From the NCBI RefSeq assembly GCF_013623905.1, contig NZ_JABKDD010000003.1, forward strand, positions 62,001-126,000: a stretch of 64,000 nucleotides of DNA, read 5' to 3'. Source of the stretch: Brevibacterium sediminis. GTDB lineage: Bacteria; Actinomycetota; Actinomycetes; Actinomycetales; Brevibacteriaceae. The position numbers were made by a program, and so were the translations under genes. Below the pieces are notes generated by a model that saw only the letters and a list, made by a program, of their open reading frames with translations, had not been told where the DNA came from and ran no database searches. Shown piece by piece: positions 15,598 to 23,945 of the stretch; position 1 is the stretch's first letter, and each line of letters opens with the position of its first letter.

Positions 15598-17070
15598 CTA
15601 CTGCAGCGACGACGTCAGGCGCATGACGGACTCCATATAGCGGCGGAGCCATGGCCGCTTCTCCCATTCCTCCAGGGTGAGTTCGTCGCTGACGCCCTGG
15701 TAGTCGGCGACGACATCGATGATGTCGTCGACCAGGTCGCCGCCGGTGGTCAGCAGGCTGATCTCGTAGTTGAGGCCGAACGAGCGCATGTCCATGTTGG
15801 ATGAGCCCATCACAGCATAGAGGTCGTCGACGATGAAGCACTTCGTGTGCAGCACGGCGGGTTTCGGGTACAGGAAGATCCGCACCCCAGCTTCGAGCAG
15901 CGACCGGTAGTAAGACGACTGTGCCCGGTCGACCATGTATTGGTCCGCCTGCTCGCTGACGTAGAGTTCGACGTCGACCCCACGCCTGGCCGCGGTCTCC
16001 ACGGCGGCCAGCAGCGATTCGTCGGGCACGAAGTAGGGGCTGACGATGGCCAGACGCTTCTGCGCCAGGTACATCATCGAGGTGAAGACCTTGAGGTTCG
16101 GAGCGGTCGTGAACCCGGGCCCCGAAGGAACCAGCTGCATCGCGCTCGTCGCCCCGCCTACTTCGGGCTCGTTGCCGTCGCGCTCGTACGGGCGGATGCC
16201 CAGAGCCTGTCCCGATTCGGAATACCAGTCGGTGGAGAACACCGCCTCGATTCCGGCGACGATGGGCCCGGAGAGCTCGACCATGATGTCGTGCCAGTTC
16301 CGGCCGATCTGTGAGTTCTTCCTGTTGAGGTAGCTCGAATCGATCATGTTCTGCGAACCCATCATCGCCCGCTTGCCGTCGATGACGAGCAGCTTGCGGT
16401 GGTTGCGCAGGTCGATGCGCCGAGCCTTGCCTCGCCATGGAATGAACGGCAGCATCAGGTGCCATTCGATGCCGGCCGCGTTCAGTCGTTTGCCGAGCCG
16501 GTGGAATCCCGGATACTTCCGGGATCCGATGTGGTCGAAGAGGACACGGACTTCGACCCCGCGCGCAGATGCTCGCTCGAGCGCCTGGAAGAAGACGTCG
16601 GTCGTCGAATCCCACGCCATGATGTAGATCTCGACGTGGACGTATTCGTGTGCTTCGTCGACGAGTTCGGCCATCCGCGCTATCGACGCTGCGTAATCGG
16701 AGATCACCCCATGGCTGTCGCCGGTGACCATCGGCAGCGCGGTCAGTGCCCGCCCCAGCTGGGCGACGGAGACGAATTCGGGCTCGGCGACCAGAGACGG
16801 CGGCACATCGGGCAGGTCGTCGGCGCCTTCGTGCATGAGTTCGTTCGCTTCGGCCTGGATCCGCGCCCGGCGCTGGTTGATATAAGGGCTGCCGAGCAGC
16901 AGGAATGCGGGAATTCCGACGATCGGCACGAACAGGATGAGCAGCAGCCATGCCGATGACGATGACGGGCGGCGGTTCTCCGGCACCACACCGACCGCGA
17001 TGATCTTCACGATGTATTCGATGACGATCCACGTCGTCGTCGCCACCGATGCCACCATGCTGAGATCCAT
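15598..17070 (-). CDS. cls: Cardiolipin synthase / phospholipase D-family protein
   Basis: Membrane enzyme that makes cardiolipin from phosphatidylglycerol-type lipids, 490 residues, normal for ClsA. Two N-terminal membrane helices (about 10-30 and 42-60) are followed by a PGPGW-like region and two HKD phospholipase D motifs: HRKLLVIDG from His224 and HTKCFIVDD from His408. Both conserved downstream GSxN elements are present (GSQN, GSSN). The frame is open to 17103; the ATG at 17070 is chosen for the membrane start and the purine-rich AAGGGAAGTGGGAG before it. Confidence 0.92.
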   Translation of the reverse strand: MDLSMVASVATTTWIVIEYIVKIIAVGVVPENRRPSSSSAWLLLILFVPIVGIPAFLLLGSPYINQRRARIQAEANELMHEGADDLPDVPPSLVAEPEFVSVAQLGRALTALPMVTGDSHGVISDYAASIARMAELVDEAHEYVHVEIYIMAWDSTTDVFFQALERASARGVEVRVLFDHIGSRKYPGFHRLGKRLNAAGIEWHLMLPFIPWRGKARRIDLRNHRKLLVIDGKRAMMGSQNMIDSSYLNRKNSQIGRNWHDIMVELSGPIVAGIEAVFSTDWYSESGQALGIRPYERDGNEPEVGGATSAMQLVPSGPGFTTAPNLKVFTSMMYLAQKRLAIVSPYFVPDESLLAAVETAARRGVDVELYVSEQADQYMVDRAQSSYYRSLLEAGVRIFLYPKPAVLHTKCFIVDDLYAVMGSSNMDMRSFGLNYEISLLTTGGDLVDDIIDVVADYQGVSDELTLEEWEKRPWLRRYMESVMRLTSSLQ

Positions 17071-17127
17071 GTGCTCCCACTTCCCTTTCGGTCGCCGTCT
17101 CACCTCACGGTGTTATCGGATAAGAAT

Positions 17128-17189
17128 ATCGCCCGCCGAGGCGGACCTGCACGTCCGTACGGATGTGCGGCGCCGCCTCGGCGGGCGAT
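17128..17189 (-). terminator. 17-bp inverted repeat built from the CCGAGGCGG motif
   Basis: Perfect arms 17128-17144 and 17173-17189 enclose a 28-base loop that itself folds (GCAC/GTGC and CCGTACGG). Each arm contains one CCGAGGCGG. It lies past the acyl-CoA dehydrogenase stop and upstream of cls, both on the minus strand, so it most likely ends the carboxylase operon. Confidence 0.75.
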
Positions 17190-17245
17190 CTGGCATGGGT
17201 GGCCGACGGAAGGTCGGCACCTGCTCTCAGATCAGGAGCGGGAGC

Positions 17246-18418
17246 TCAGAGTCCGAGTTCGCGGGCGATGAGCATGAGCTGGACCTCGGTGGTGCCTTCG
17301 CCGACTTCGAGGATCTTCGAGTCGCGGTAGTGGCGAGCCACGAGGTATTCGTTCATGAAGCCGTAGCCGCCGTGGATCTGGGTGGCGTCGCGCGCATTGT
17401 CCATGGCTGCTTCGCCGGCGATCATCTTTGCAATAGCCGCTTCCTTCTTGAACGGGAGTCCGGCGAGCATCCGCGAAGCCGCGAGGTAGTACGCCGACCG
17501 GGCTGCGACGACGCGTGCTTCCATGCGGGCGATCTTGAAGGAGATGCCCTGGAAGTCGGCGATCGGCTTGCCGAAGGCCTGGCGTTCCTTCGCGTACTTC
17601 ACTGATTCGTCGACGCAGCCCTGGGCGGCGCCGACGGACAGGGCGCCCACGGCGATGCGGCCCTCGTCGAGGATGCGCAGGAAGTTCGCGTAGCCGCGTC
17701 CGCGTTCGCCGAGCAGGTTCGCTTCGGGCACCTGCACATTGTCGAAGGTGAGCGGGTGCGTGTCCGAGGAGTTCCAGCCGACTTTGTCATAGGCCGGTTC
17801 GGCGGTGAAGCCGGGGGTGCCGGTCGGGATCATGATCGTCGAGATCTCAGGCACTTCGCGGCCCGACTTCGACGTTCGGGTTCCGGTCACGGCGGTGGCG
17901 GTGACCAGACGGGTGATGTCGGTGCCGGAGTTCGTGATGAAGCACTTGCTGCCGTTGATCGTCCAGGTCCCGCCCTCCAGAGTGGCCTTGGTCCGGGTGC
18001 CGCCGGCATCGGATCCGGCCTCGGGTTCGGTCAGGCCGAAGGCGGCCAGGCCCGAGGCGTCGGTGAGCTTCGGCAGCCATTCCTTCTTCTGCTCTTCGGT
18101 GCCGAAGCGGTAGATCGGCATCGCCCCGAGCGAGACCCCGGCCTCGAGCGTGATGGCCAGGGACTGGTTGACCCGGCCGAGTTCTTCGATGGCCAGGCAC
18201 AGGGCGAAGTAGTCGCCGCCCATTCCGCCGTACTCTTCGTCGAAGGGCAGGCCGAAGAGCCCCATCTCGCCCATCTTCGCAACGAGGTCGTAGGGGAACT
18301 CGTGCTTGGCGTCGAGTTCGGCTGAGACGGGTGCTACCTCTTCGTCGGCGAATTTCGCGACACCTTGGCGCAGGTCTTCGTATTCTTCGGGCAGCATTCC
18401 CGGAACAAAGGTTTCCAT
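17246..18418 (-). CDS. Acyl-CoA dehydrogenase (branched-chain catabolism cluster)
   Basis: FAD-dependent alpha,beta-dehydrogenase of 390 residues with the complete ACAD fold. Signatures: FGLTEPEAGSD (FAD/substrate), FITNSG, and the C-terminal QIHGGYGFMNEY with RDSKILEVGEGTTEVQ. The Glu in GEGT is the short-chain-type catalytic base position. Its place after the biotin carboxylase genes and TetR matches M. tuberculosis fadE19 (Rv2500c), so isovaleryl-CoA or another branched acyl-CoA is a likely substrate, feeding methylcrotonyl-CoA to the carboxylase. Stop of the alpha subunit is 48 bases upstream. Confidence 0.9.
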   Translation of the reverse strand: METFVPGMLPEEYEDLRQGVAKFADEEVAPVSAELDAKHEFPYDLVAKMGEMGLFGLPFDEEYGGMGGDYFALCLAIEELGRVNQSLAITLEAGVSLGAMPIYRFGTEEQKKEWLPKLTDASGLAAFGLTEPEAGSDAGGTRTKATLEGGTWTINGSKCFITNSGTDITRLVTATAVTGTRTSKSGREVPEISTIMIPTGTPGFTAEPAYDKVGWNSSDTHPLTFDNVQVPEANLLGERGRGYANFLRILDEGRIAVGALSVGAAQGCVDESVKYAKERQAFGKPIADFQGISFKIARMEARVVAARSAYYLAASRMLAGLPFKKEAAIAKMIAGEAAMDNARDATQIHGGYGFMNEYLVARHYRDSKILEVGEGTTEVQLMLIARELGL

Positions 18419-18465
18419 AGTTTCCTCCCCGCTTGTGGCGTGGTTGTGGTGTGAGTGGCTGGTGA

Positions 18466-20496
18466 TTATTCGGTGGCGTCTGCGACGGCCTCGGCGGCGG
18501 CTTCGTCGACGACCGTGGCGAGCACTTCGTCGAGAGCGACTTGGGCGCCTTCGACAGCGGTGACGGTGACGATTCCGGCTGCGGGTGCGGTGAGCACGTG
18601 CTCCATCTTCATCGCCTCGACGATGACGATCGGATCGCCCTGTTCGACGTGGTCGCCGGTTTCGACCTTGATATCGACGACGGAGCCGGGCATCGGTGCG
18701 AGCACCTCGGCGCCTTCGAGTCCAGGGGTCAGCGAGGTGTCGGCCTGCGGCCGGACGAAGACGTGGATTCCGGTGTCGGTGCTCACCCAGATGCTGCGGT
18801 CACGGGCATCGGAGAAGATCCGCGCCGTGTGCTGAATCCCGTCGAGGGTGACATGCCACAGTCCGTCGGCGTCGACCTCGACGGCTCCCGCTCGAGTCTC
18901 GACGTCGACCGTCTCTCCGCCCGTGGCCAGGGTGACCGTGGGGTGGAAGTCCGGACGTGAGGTGCGCCAGGCGCTGGGTCCTGCCCACGCCGAGGCGGCC
19001 GACCGATTCGCGGTCAGTTCGGCGTCCGTGACCGGTCCGGTCAGGGTCGTGCCTGCCGCTCCCCCGGTGACCGTGACAGCGGCGGCCGCCAGCTGCGCGT
19101 GGGTCTCACCGGCGCTGTGCGCCAGCTGATCCTCGCCGAGGTTGTCGATGAGTGAGGTGTCGAGGTCCCCGGAGATCACCTCGGGCAGCGCGAGAAGGGT
19201 GCGCAGGAAGTCGATGTTCGTCACGATTCCCGGCACCGCCGAGGCGGCGAGCGCGGCATCGAGCCGCTTGAGCGCCGCTGCCCGATCGTCGGCACGGACG
19301 ATGAGTTTCGCGATCATCGGGTCGTAGTCAGAGGCGATGGTCTGGCCAGCGTCGAGGCCGGCATCGACGCGGATGCCCTCACCGGTTGGGAAGACGACGT
19401 CGAGGGCACGCCCACCGGTGGGCAGGAATCCGCGCGAGGGATCCTCGGCGTAGATTCTCGCTTCGATCGAATGCCCGGTCAGTGTGATGTCATCCTGCGT
19501 CAGCGGCAGCTCTTCGCCCGCGCCGACGCGCAGTTGGAGTTCGACGAGGTCCACTCCGGTGACCTCCTCGGTGACGGGGTGTTCGACCTGCAGTCGGGTG
19601 TTCATCTCCATGAAGAAGAACTCATCGGGACGGTCGGCCCCGACGATGAACTCGACAGTGCCGGCTCCGACGTAGCCGACGGACTTCGCGGTCTCGCAGG
19701 CGGCCTGGCCGATTCGGGCGCGGGTCTCTTCGTCCAGCAGCGCAGAGGGTGCTTCCTCGATGACCTTCTGGTGACGGCGCTGCAGCGAGCATTCGCGTTC
19801 GCCGAGGTGGATGACGTTGCCGTGCGCGTCGGCCATGATCTGGACTTCGATATGGCGCGGGGTGGCGACGAGGCGTTCGAGGAACAGCGTGTCGTCGCCG
19901 AAGGAGCTCGCGGCTTCGCGGCGGGCGGTCCGCAGCGCCTCGGCGAGTTTGTCGGCTTCGAACACCGCGTGCATTCCTTTGCCGCCGCCGCCGGCGGAGG
20001 GCTTGATGAGCACGGGGAAGCCGACGTCCGTCGAAGCCGCAATGAGGGCCTCGTCGCTCATCGCGGCGTCCTTCGTGCCGGGCACGAGCGGCACCCCGCG
20101 GGAGGAGACAGCCTGCTTCGCGGTGATCTTGTCGCCCATCGTCCGGATCGCGTCGGCTCCGGGGCCGAGGAAGACGATTCCGGCGTCGGCGCAGCCAGCG
20201 GAGAATTCGGCGTTCTCCGACAGGAATCCGTAGCCGGGGTGGATGGCTTCGGCTCCCGTAGCCTGTGCTGCGGCGATGACCTTGTCGATGCGCAGATAGG
20301 ACTCGGAGGCGGCGGCCGGCCCCAGGTGGACCGCGGTGTCGGCGGCCTTGACGTGGGCCGCACGGGCGTCGGCGTCGGAGTAGACGGCGACGGTGCGGAT
20401 GCCGAGTCGGCGGCAGGTGCGGATGACGCGCAGGGCGATCTCGCCGCGGTTGGCGATGAGGACTGTTGTGAACATTTTCGTCATGGTGGGGCTCAC
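18466..20496 (-). CDS. Acyl-CoA carboxylase alpha subunit (biotin carboxylase + BCCP)
   Basis: ATP-dependent carboxylation of biotin and carriage of CO2. The 676 residues contain an N-terminal biotin carboxylase ([12 protein letters not shown] at about 14, ATP-grasp loop [26 protein letters not shown]) and a C-terminal biotinyl domain with EAMKMEH, Lys630 being the biotin site. The GTG start at 20496 overlaps the beta-subunit stop by four bases. In leucine breakdown this would be methylcrotonyl-CoA carboxylase alpha, like mycobacterial AccA1 (Rv2501c). Substrate specificity is inferred from neighbours. Confidence 0.95.
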   Translation of the reverse strand: MSPTMTKMFTTVLIANRGEIALRVIRTCRRLGIRTVAVYSDADARAAHVKAADTAVHLGPAAASESYLRIDKVIAAAQATGAEAIHPGYGFLSENAEFSAGCADAGIVFLGPGADAIRTMGDKITAKQAVSSRGVPLVPGTKDAAMSDEALIAASTDVGFPVLIKPSAGGGGKGMHAVFEADKLAEALRTARREAASSFGDDTLFLERLVATPRHIEVQIMADAHGNVIHLGERECSLQRRHQKVIEEAPSALLDEETRARIGQAACETAKSVGYVGAGTVEFIVGADRPDEFFFMEMNTRLQVEHPVTEEVTGVDLVELQLRVGAGEELPLTQDDITLTGHSIEARIYAEDPSRGFLPTGGRALDVVFPTGEGIRVDAGLDAGQTIASDYDPMIAKLIVRADDRAAALKRLDAALAASAVPGIVTNIDFLRTLLALPEVISGDLDTSLIDNLGEDQLAHSAGETHAQLAAAAVTVTGGAAGTTLTGPVTDAELTANRSAASAWAGPSAWRTSRPDFHPTVTLATGGETVDVETRAGAVEVDADGLWHVTLDGIQHTARIFSDARDRSIWVSTDTGIHVFVRPQADTSLTPGLEGAEVLAPMPGSVVDIKVETGDHVEQGDPIVIVEAMKMEHVLTAPAAGIVTVTAVEGAQVALDEVLATVVDEAAAEAVADATE

Positions 20497-22106
20497 ATTC
20501 TGAAGACGCCGTAGCCGCTGGCATTCAGCGGGCGTTCCATCGGTCCGAAGCGGGCGAGTTCGAGGGCCAGTGCCAGTACCTGGCGGGTGTCACCGGGTTC
20601 GATGATTCCGTCATCCCACAGGCGAGCCGTCGAGTAGTACGGGTTTCCCTGGGCTTCGTACTGGTCGCGGATGGGCTGTTTGAACGTGTCTTCGGCCTCG
20701 GCGCTCCACTCCTCGCCGCGGGCCTCGAGCTGGTCGCGCCTGACGGTCGAGAGCACGCTGGCGGCCTGTTCGCCGCCCATCACGGAGATGCGGGCATTGG
20801 GCCACATCCACAGGAAACGCGGGGAGTACGCGCGGCCGCACATCGAGTAGTTGCCGGCGCCGAAGGAGCCGCCGATGACGACGGTGAACTTCGGGACGCG
20901 GGCGGTGGCGACGGCGTTGACCATCTTCGCACCGTGTTTGGCGATGCCGCCGGCTTCGTAGTCGCGGCCGACCATGAATCCGGAGATGTTCTGCAGGAAC
21001 ACCAACGGCACGCTGCGCTGGTCGCAGAGCTCGATGAAGTGGGCGCCCTTCTGCGCGGATTCGCCGAACAGGATTCCGTTGTTGGCGATGATGCCGACGG
21101 GGTGTCCGTCGAGGTGAGCGAATCCGGTGACGAGGCTCGTGCCGTATTCGGCTTTGAACTCGTGGAACTCGGATCCGTCTACGAGGCGGGCGATGACCTC
21201 GCGGACGTCATACGGTGTGCGCGAGTCCACCGGCACCACCGAGGTCAGCTCCTCCGGCGAGTGTGCCGGCATGCGGGATTCGATGACGTCCCAGTTCGGA
21301 GTGCTCTTCGGCCCGAGAGTCGAGACGATGTCGCGCATGATCTCCAGTGCATGGGGGTCATTGGCCGCGAGGTGGTCGGTGACGCCGGAGACCCGGGAGT
21401 GCAGGGCTCCGCCGCCGAGCTCTTCGGCGGTGACTTCCTCGCCGGTGGCGGCCTTGACCAGCGGTGGGCCTCCGAGGAAGATCGTGCCCTGCTCGGAGAC
21501 GATGATCGATTCGTCGGCCATCGCGGGGACGTAGGCGCCGCCGGCGGTGCAGGAGCCCATGACGGCGGCCAGCTGCGGGATTCCGGCAGCGGAGAGTGTG
21601 GCCTGGTTGAAGAAGATGCGACCGAAGTGCTCTCGGTCGGGGAAGACGTCGTCCTGATTCGGCAGGTTCGCGCCACCGGAGTCGACGAGGTAGATGCACG
21701 GAAGGCTGTTCTCTTTGGCGATTTCCTGGGCCCGGAGGTGCTTCTTCACGGTCACCGGGTAGTAGGTTCCGCCCTTGACGGTGGCGTCATTGGCCACGAT
21801 CACGCATTCGCGGCCGGCGACCCGCCCGATTCCGGTGATGATTCCGGCGCCCGGGCTGGCGTCGTCATACATGCCGTTGGCGGCCAGCGGAGAGAGTTCG
21901 AGGAAGGGAGTGCCGGGGTCGAGGAGATGCTCGACGCGCTCACGCGGCAGCAGCTTTCCGCGATCGATATGGCGCTGTCTGGACTTCTCGGAACCGCCGC
22001 GGGCTGTGGCCGCAATGCGCTCCCGGAGTTCAGCGATGAGTTCGGCGTGGGCCTCGGAGTTGACCTGCCCCGTCGCCGGACTGACCGCAGTTCCCACTGC
22101 TCTCAT
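20493..22106 (-). CDS. Acyl-CoA carboxylase beta subunit (carboxyltransferase)
   Basis: Transfers CO2 from biotin to an acyl-CoA, most likely 3-methylcrotonyl-CoA. The 537 residues hold both crotonase-like halves: [24 protein letters not shown]-type opening, [26 protein letters not shown] in the N-half, and [30 protein letters not shown] and [14 protein letters not shown] in the C-half. The [17 protein letters not shown] stretch is typical of methylcrotonyl/geranyl-CoA carboxylases rather than propionyl-CoA carboxylase. First gene of the operon, with a TetR operator 14 bases upstream. Confidence 0.94.
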   Translation of the reverse strand: MRAVGTAVSPATGQVNSEAHAELIAELRERIAATARGGSEKSRQRHIDRGKLLPRERVEHLLDPGTPFLELSPLAANGMYDDASPGAGIITGIGRVAGRECVIVANDATVKGGTYYPVTVKKHLRAQEIAKENSLPCIYLVDSGGANLPNQDDVFPDREHFGRIFFNQATLSAAGIPQLAAVMGSCTAGGAYVPAMADESIIVSEQGTIFLGGPPLVKAATGEEVTAEELGGGALHSRVSGVTDHLAANDPHALEIMRDIVSTLGPKSTPNWDVIESRMPAHSPEELTSVVPVDSRTPYDVREVIARLVDGSEFHEFKAEYGTSLVTGFAHLDGHPVGIIANNGILFGESAQKGAHFIELCDQRSVPLVFLQNISGFMVGRDYEAGGIAKHGAKMVNAVATARVPKFTVVIGGSFGAGNYSMCGRAYSPRFLWMWPNARISVMGGEQAASVLSTVRRDQLEARGEEWSAEAEDTFKQPIRDQYEAQGNPYYSTARLWDDGIIEPGDTRQVLALALELARFGPMERPLNASGYGVFRM

Positions 22107-22119
22107 TCCATCCTCATTT

Positions 22120-22139
22120 CAGTTAATGATTCTTAACTG
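22120..22139. promoter_or_regulatory. TetR operator in the carboxylase/TetR divergent region
   Basis: CAGTTAA and TTAACTG form a perfect 7-bp inverted repeat around a six-base centre (22120-22139). It starts 13 bases upstream of the carboxyltransferase ATG and lies about 100 bases upstream of the divergent TetR gene. Position and symmetry suit repression of the catabolic operon by that TetR, relieved by an acyl-CoA. Confidence 0.75.
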
Positions 22140-22240
22140 ACTGCTATGATACTGCTCACAGGCAGAACTGACAACGCACGAGCCAGCCCGCACCGACGTC
22201 GTCCCAGGCGGTGGGCATCAGGCTCAGGGAAGGAGGCCGG

Positions 22241-22867
22241 ATGTCGATCTCGGACGAGGCCAAGCCGACGGCGCGGGCAGCGGCGAAGGCAGCCAGGCGC
22301 GAGCAGCTGCTCAAGGTCGCGAAGACGCTCTATGCCCGGCACGGCTTCCATGGGGTGCGCCTCGACGACCTGGGCAAAGGTGCGGGGATCTCGGCGCCGG
22401 CGGTCTACCGGCATTTCTCGTCGAAGGAGGCCGTGCTCGAGGAGCTCCTCGTCGGCATCTCTGCGTATCTCCAGTCCGGAGGCGAGGAGATCGTCTCCGC
22501 GGCATGGGACACCGCCTCGGGGATCTTCCCCACCGAGGCGGTCCCGACCCTGCGGCGTCTCATCGACTTCCATGTCGACTTCGCCATGAGCGAGCCCGAG
22601 CTCATCCGCATCCAGGACCGTGACCTCGAGGCGCTGCCGGACGAATCGCGACGGACCGTGCGCCGTCTCCAGCGTGCCTATGTCAGTCGGTGGGCGGAGG
22701 TCGTCGAGGCCGCCCATCCGGCGTGGACGCTGGAGTCGGCCACTGTGCGCGTGCATGCGGCGTTCGGGATGATGAATTCGACCCCGCACCAGGCTCGTCG
22801 CTCCAGTGCCGAGGTGGTCGGGGTCGAATTGCGCGCCGCAGCGGCCGCGGCGCTGGGACTCAGCTGA
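22241..22867 (+). CDS. TetR-family regulator of the carboxylase operon
   Basis: A 208-residue repressor. The N-terminal HTH spans about 20-65 (LLKVAKTLYARHGFHGVRLDD and GISAPAVYRHFSSKEAVL). The C-terminal ligand domain has no recognised signature. It is divergent from the carboxylase operon, as is Rv2506 from accD1-accA1 in M. tuberculosis. The open frame starts at 22211; GGAAGGAGG seven bases before the ATG at 22241 decides the start. Confidence 0.9.
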   Translation: MSISDEAKPTARAAAKAARREQLLKVAKTLYARHGFHGVRLDDLGKGAGISAPAVYRHFSSKEAVLEELLVGISAYLQSGGEEIVSAAWDTASGIFPTEAVPTLRRLIDFHVDFAMSEPELIRIQDRDLEALPDESRRTVRRLQRAYVSRWAEVVEAAHPAWTLESATVRVHAAFGMMNSTPHQARRSSAEVVGVELRAAAAAALGLS

Positions 22868-22931
22868 TCACCGGATCAGCCGAGTCCCGCCTCGGCGATA
22901 TTTCGATCACCGAGGACGGTATAGCCGATAT

Positions 22932-23852
22932 TCAGGGCACGATGACGAGCTTGCCGCGGACGTGACCGGTGGCGCTGTCCTTGAAGGCCCGGGGAACATC
23001 GTCGAGGCCGTAGGTGCCTGCGATGTCGACGGTGAGTTTTCCTTCGTCGACGAGGAGACCGAGGCGAGCAGTCTCGGAGCCGTCGGGACGCACCCAGATG
23101 TAGCGTCCGCCGTGCTCGGCGACACTGGGATCGGCCACCGAGGCGTGCGCTCCGCCCTCGGCGAGCACGGCCAGGGTGTCGTCGAGGACTCCCCCGACGA
23201 AGTCCGCGACCCCGTCGACCTCGCCGCCGGCAGCCTCGAGAACGCGCTCGACCAGGCCGTCGCCGTAGGTCACGGGCTCGGCGCCGAGTCCGCGCAGGTA
23301 TTCATGATTGGCTTCGGACGCGGTGCCGATGACGCGTGCTCCGGCGGCCCGGGCGATCTGCACGGCGAAGCCGCCCACTCCCCCGGAGGCTCCGTGGATG
23401 AGCACGGTCTTGCCCTCCAGGTCGCCGAGGGACTCGAGGGTCCGCAGAGCGGTGCCGCCGGCCAACGGCAGTCCGCCTGCCTGTTCCCAGCTCAGACTCT
23501 TCGGCTTCGGGGCGACCGCACGCACGGGGACGGCGACCTTCTCGGCGAAGGTCCCGCCGCCGAGCACGTCCTTGCGTGCATAGGCGACGACTTCATCGCC
23601 GATGGAGAATTCCGGGGTGTCGAAGCCGAGTCCGACGACGACACCGGCGACATCCCAGCCCGGGATGACGGGGAACTGCGTGGGCATGACCGGGTCGAGG
23701 TGCCCGCCGACGAGCTTCCAGTCGACCGGGTTGACTCCGGCAGCCTTGACTTCGATGAGCACCGAGGCGGGCGGCAGCTTCGGATCGGGCAGCTCGCGGA
23801 CGGTGATGTCGTCGAAGTTCTCGGTGTAGGCGTCATAGACGGCGGCGCGCAT
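22932..23852 (-). CDS. NADP-dependent quinone-type oxidoreductase (MDR family)
   Basis: Zinc-independent medium-chain dehydrogenase/reductase of 306 residues, of the quinone oxidoreductase/enoyl-reductase branch. GroES-like N-terminal domain (VKAAGVNPVDWKLVGG at about 35-50) and a Rossmann domain with the nucleotide motif HGASGGVGGFAVQIA (about 146-160). No structural zinc Cys cluster is seen. It is convergent with TetR and separated from fadB by a large compound palindrome that also contains operator-like half-sites. Physiological substrate unknown. Confidence 0.88.
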   Translation of the reverse strand: MRAAVYDAYTENFDDITVRELPDPKLPPASVLIEVKAAGVNPVDWKLVGGHLDPVMPTQFPVIPGWDVAGVVVGLGFDTPEFSIGDEVVAYARKDVLGGGTFAEKVAVPVRAVAPKPKSLSWEQAGGLPLAGGTALRTLESLGDLEGKTVLIHGASGGVGGFAVQIARAAGARVIGTASEANHEYLRGLGAEPVTYGDGLVERVLEAAGGEVDGVADFVGGVLDDTLAVLAEGGAHASVADPSVAEHGGRYIWVRPDGSETARLGLLVDEGKLTVDIAGTYGLDDVPRAFKDSATGHVRGKLVIVP

Positions 23853-23856
23853 GGCA

Positions 23857-23922
23857 ATGGCCTTCCGGTAGATGTCAGTGACACTGAAGTCTCAGTGTGA
23901 CAGGACAACACCGGAAGGCCAT
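23857..23922. terminator. Compound palindrome between fadB and the oxidoreductase
   Basis: Outer perfect 13-bp arms (23857-23869 and 23910-23922) enclose TGTCA (23873-23877) and TGACA (23898-23902), and an inner 7-bp pair ACACTGA/TCAGTGT (23881-23887, 23892-23898). It immediately precedes the oxidoreductase ATG and ends 24 bases below the fadB stop. The outer stem could terminate fadAB; the inner pair resembles an operator. The right role is not certain. Confidence 0.6.
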
Positions 23923-23945
23923 CATGCTATTCCAGGGGTCTCCTC

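Noticed and set aside
14936-17080. 714-residue minus-strand frame spanning cls and the AbiEi-like gene
   Set aside because: It crosses a palindrome and two real genes in other frames; residues are Arg/Gly/Pro-rich noise.
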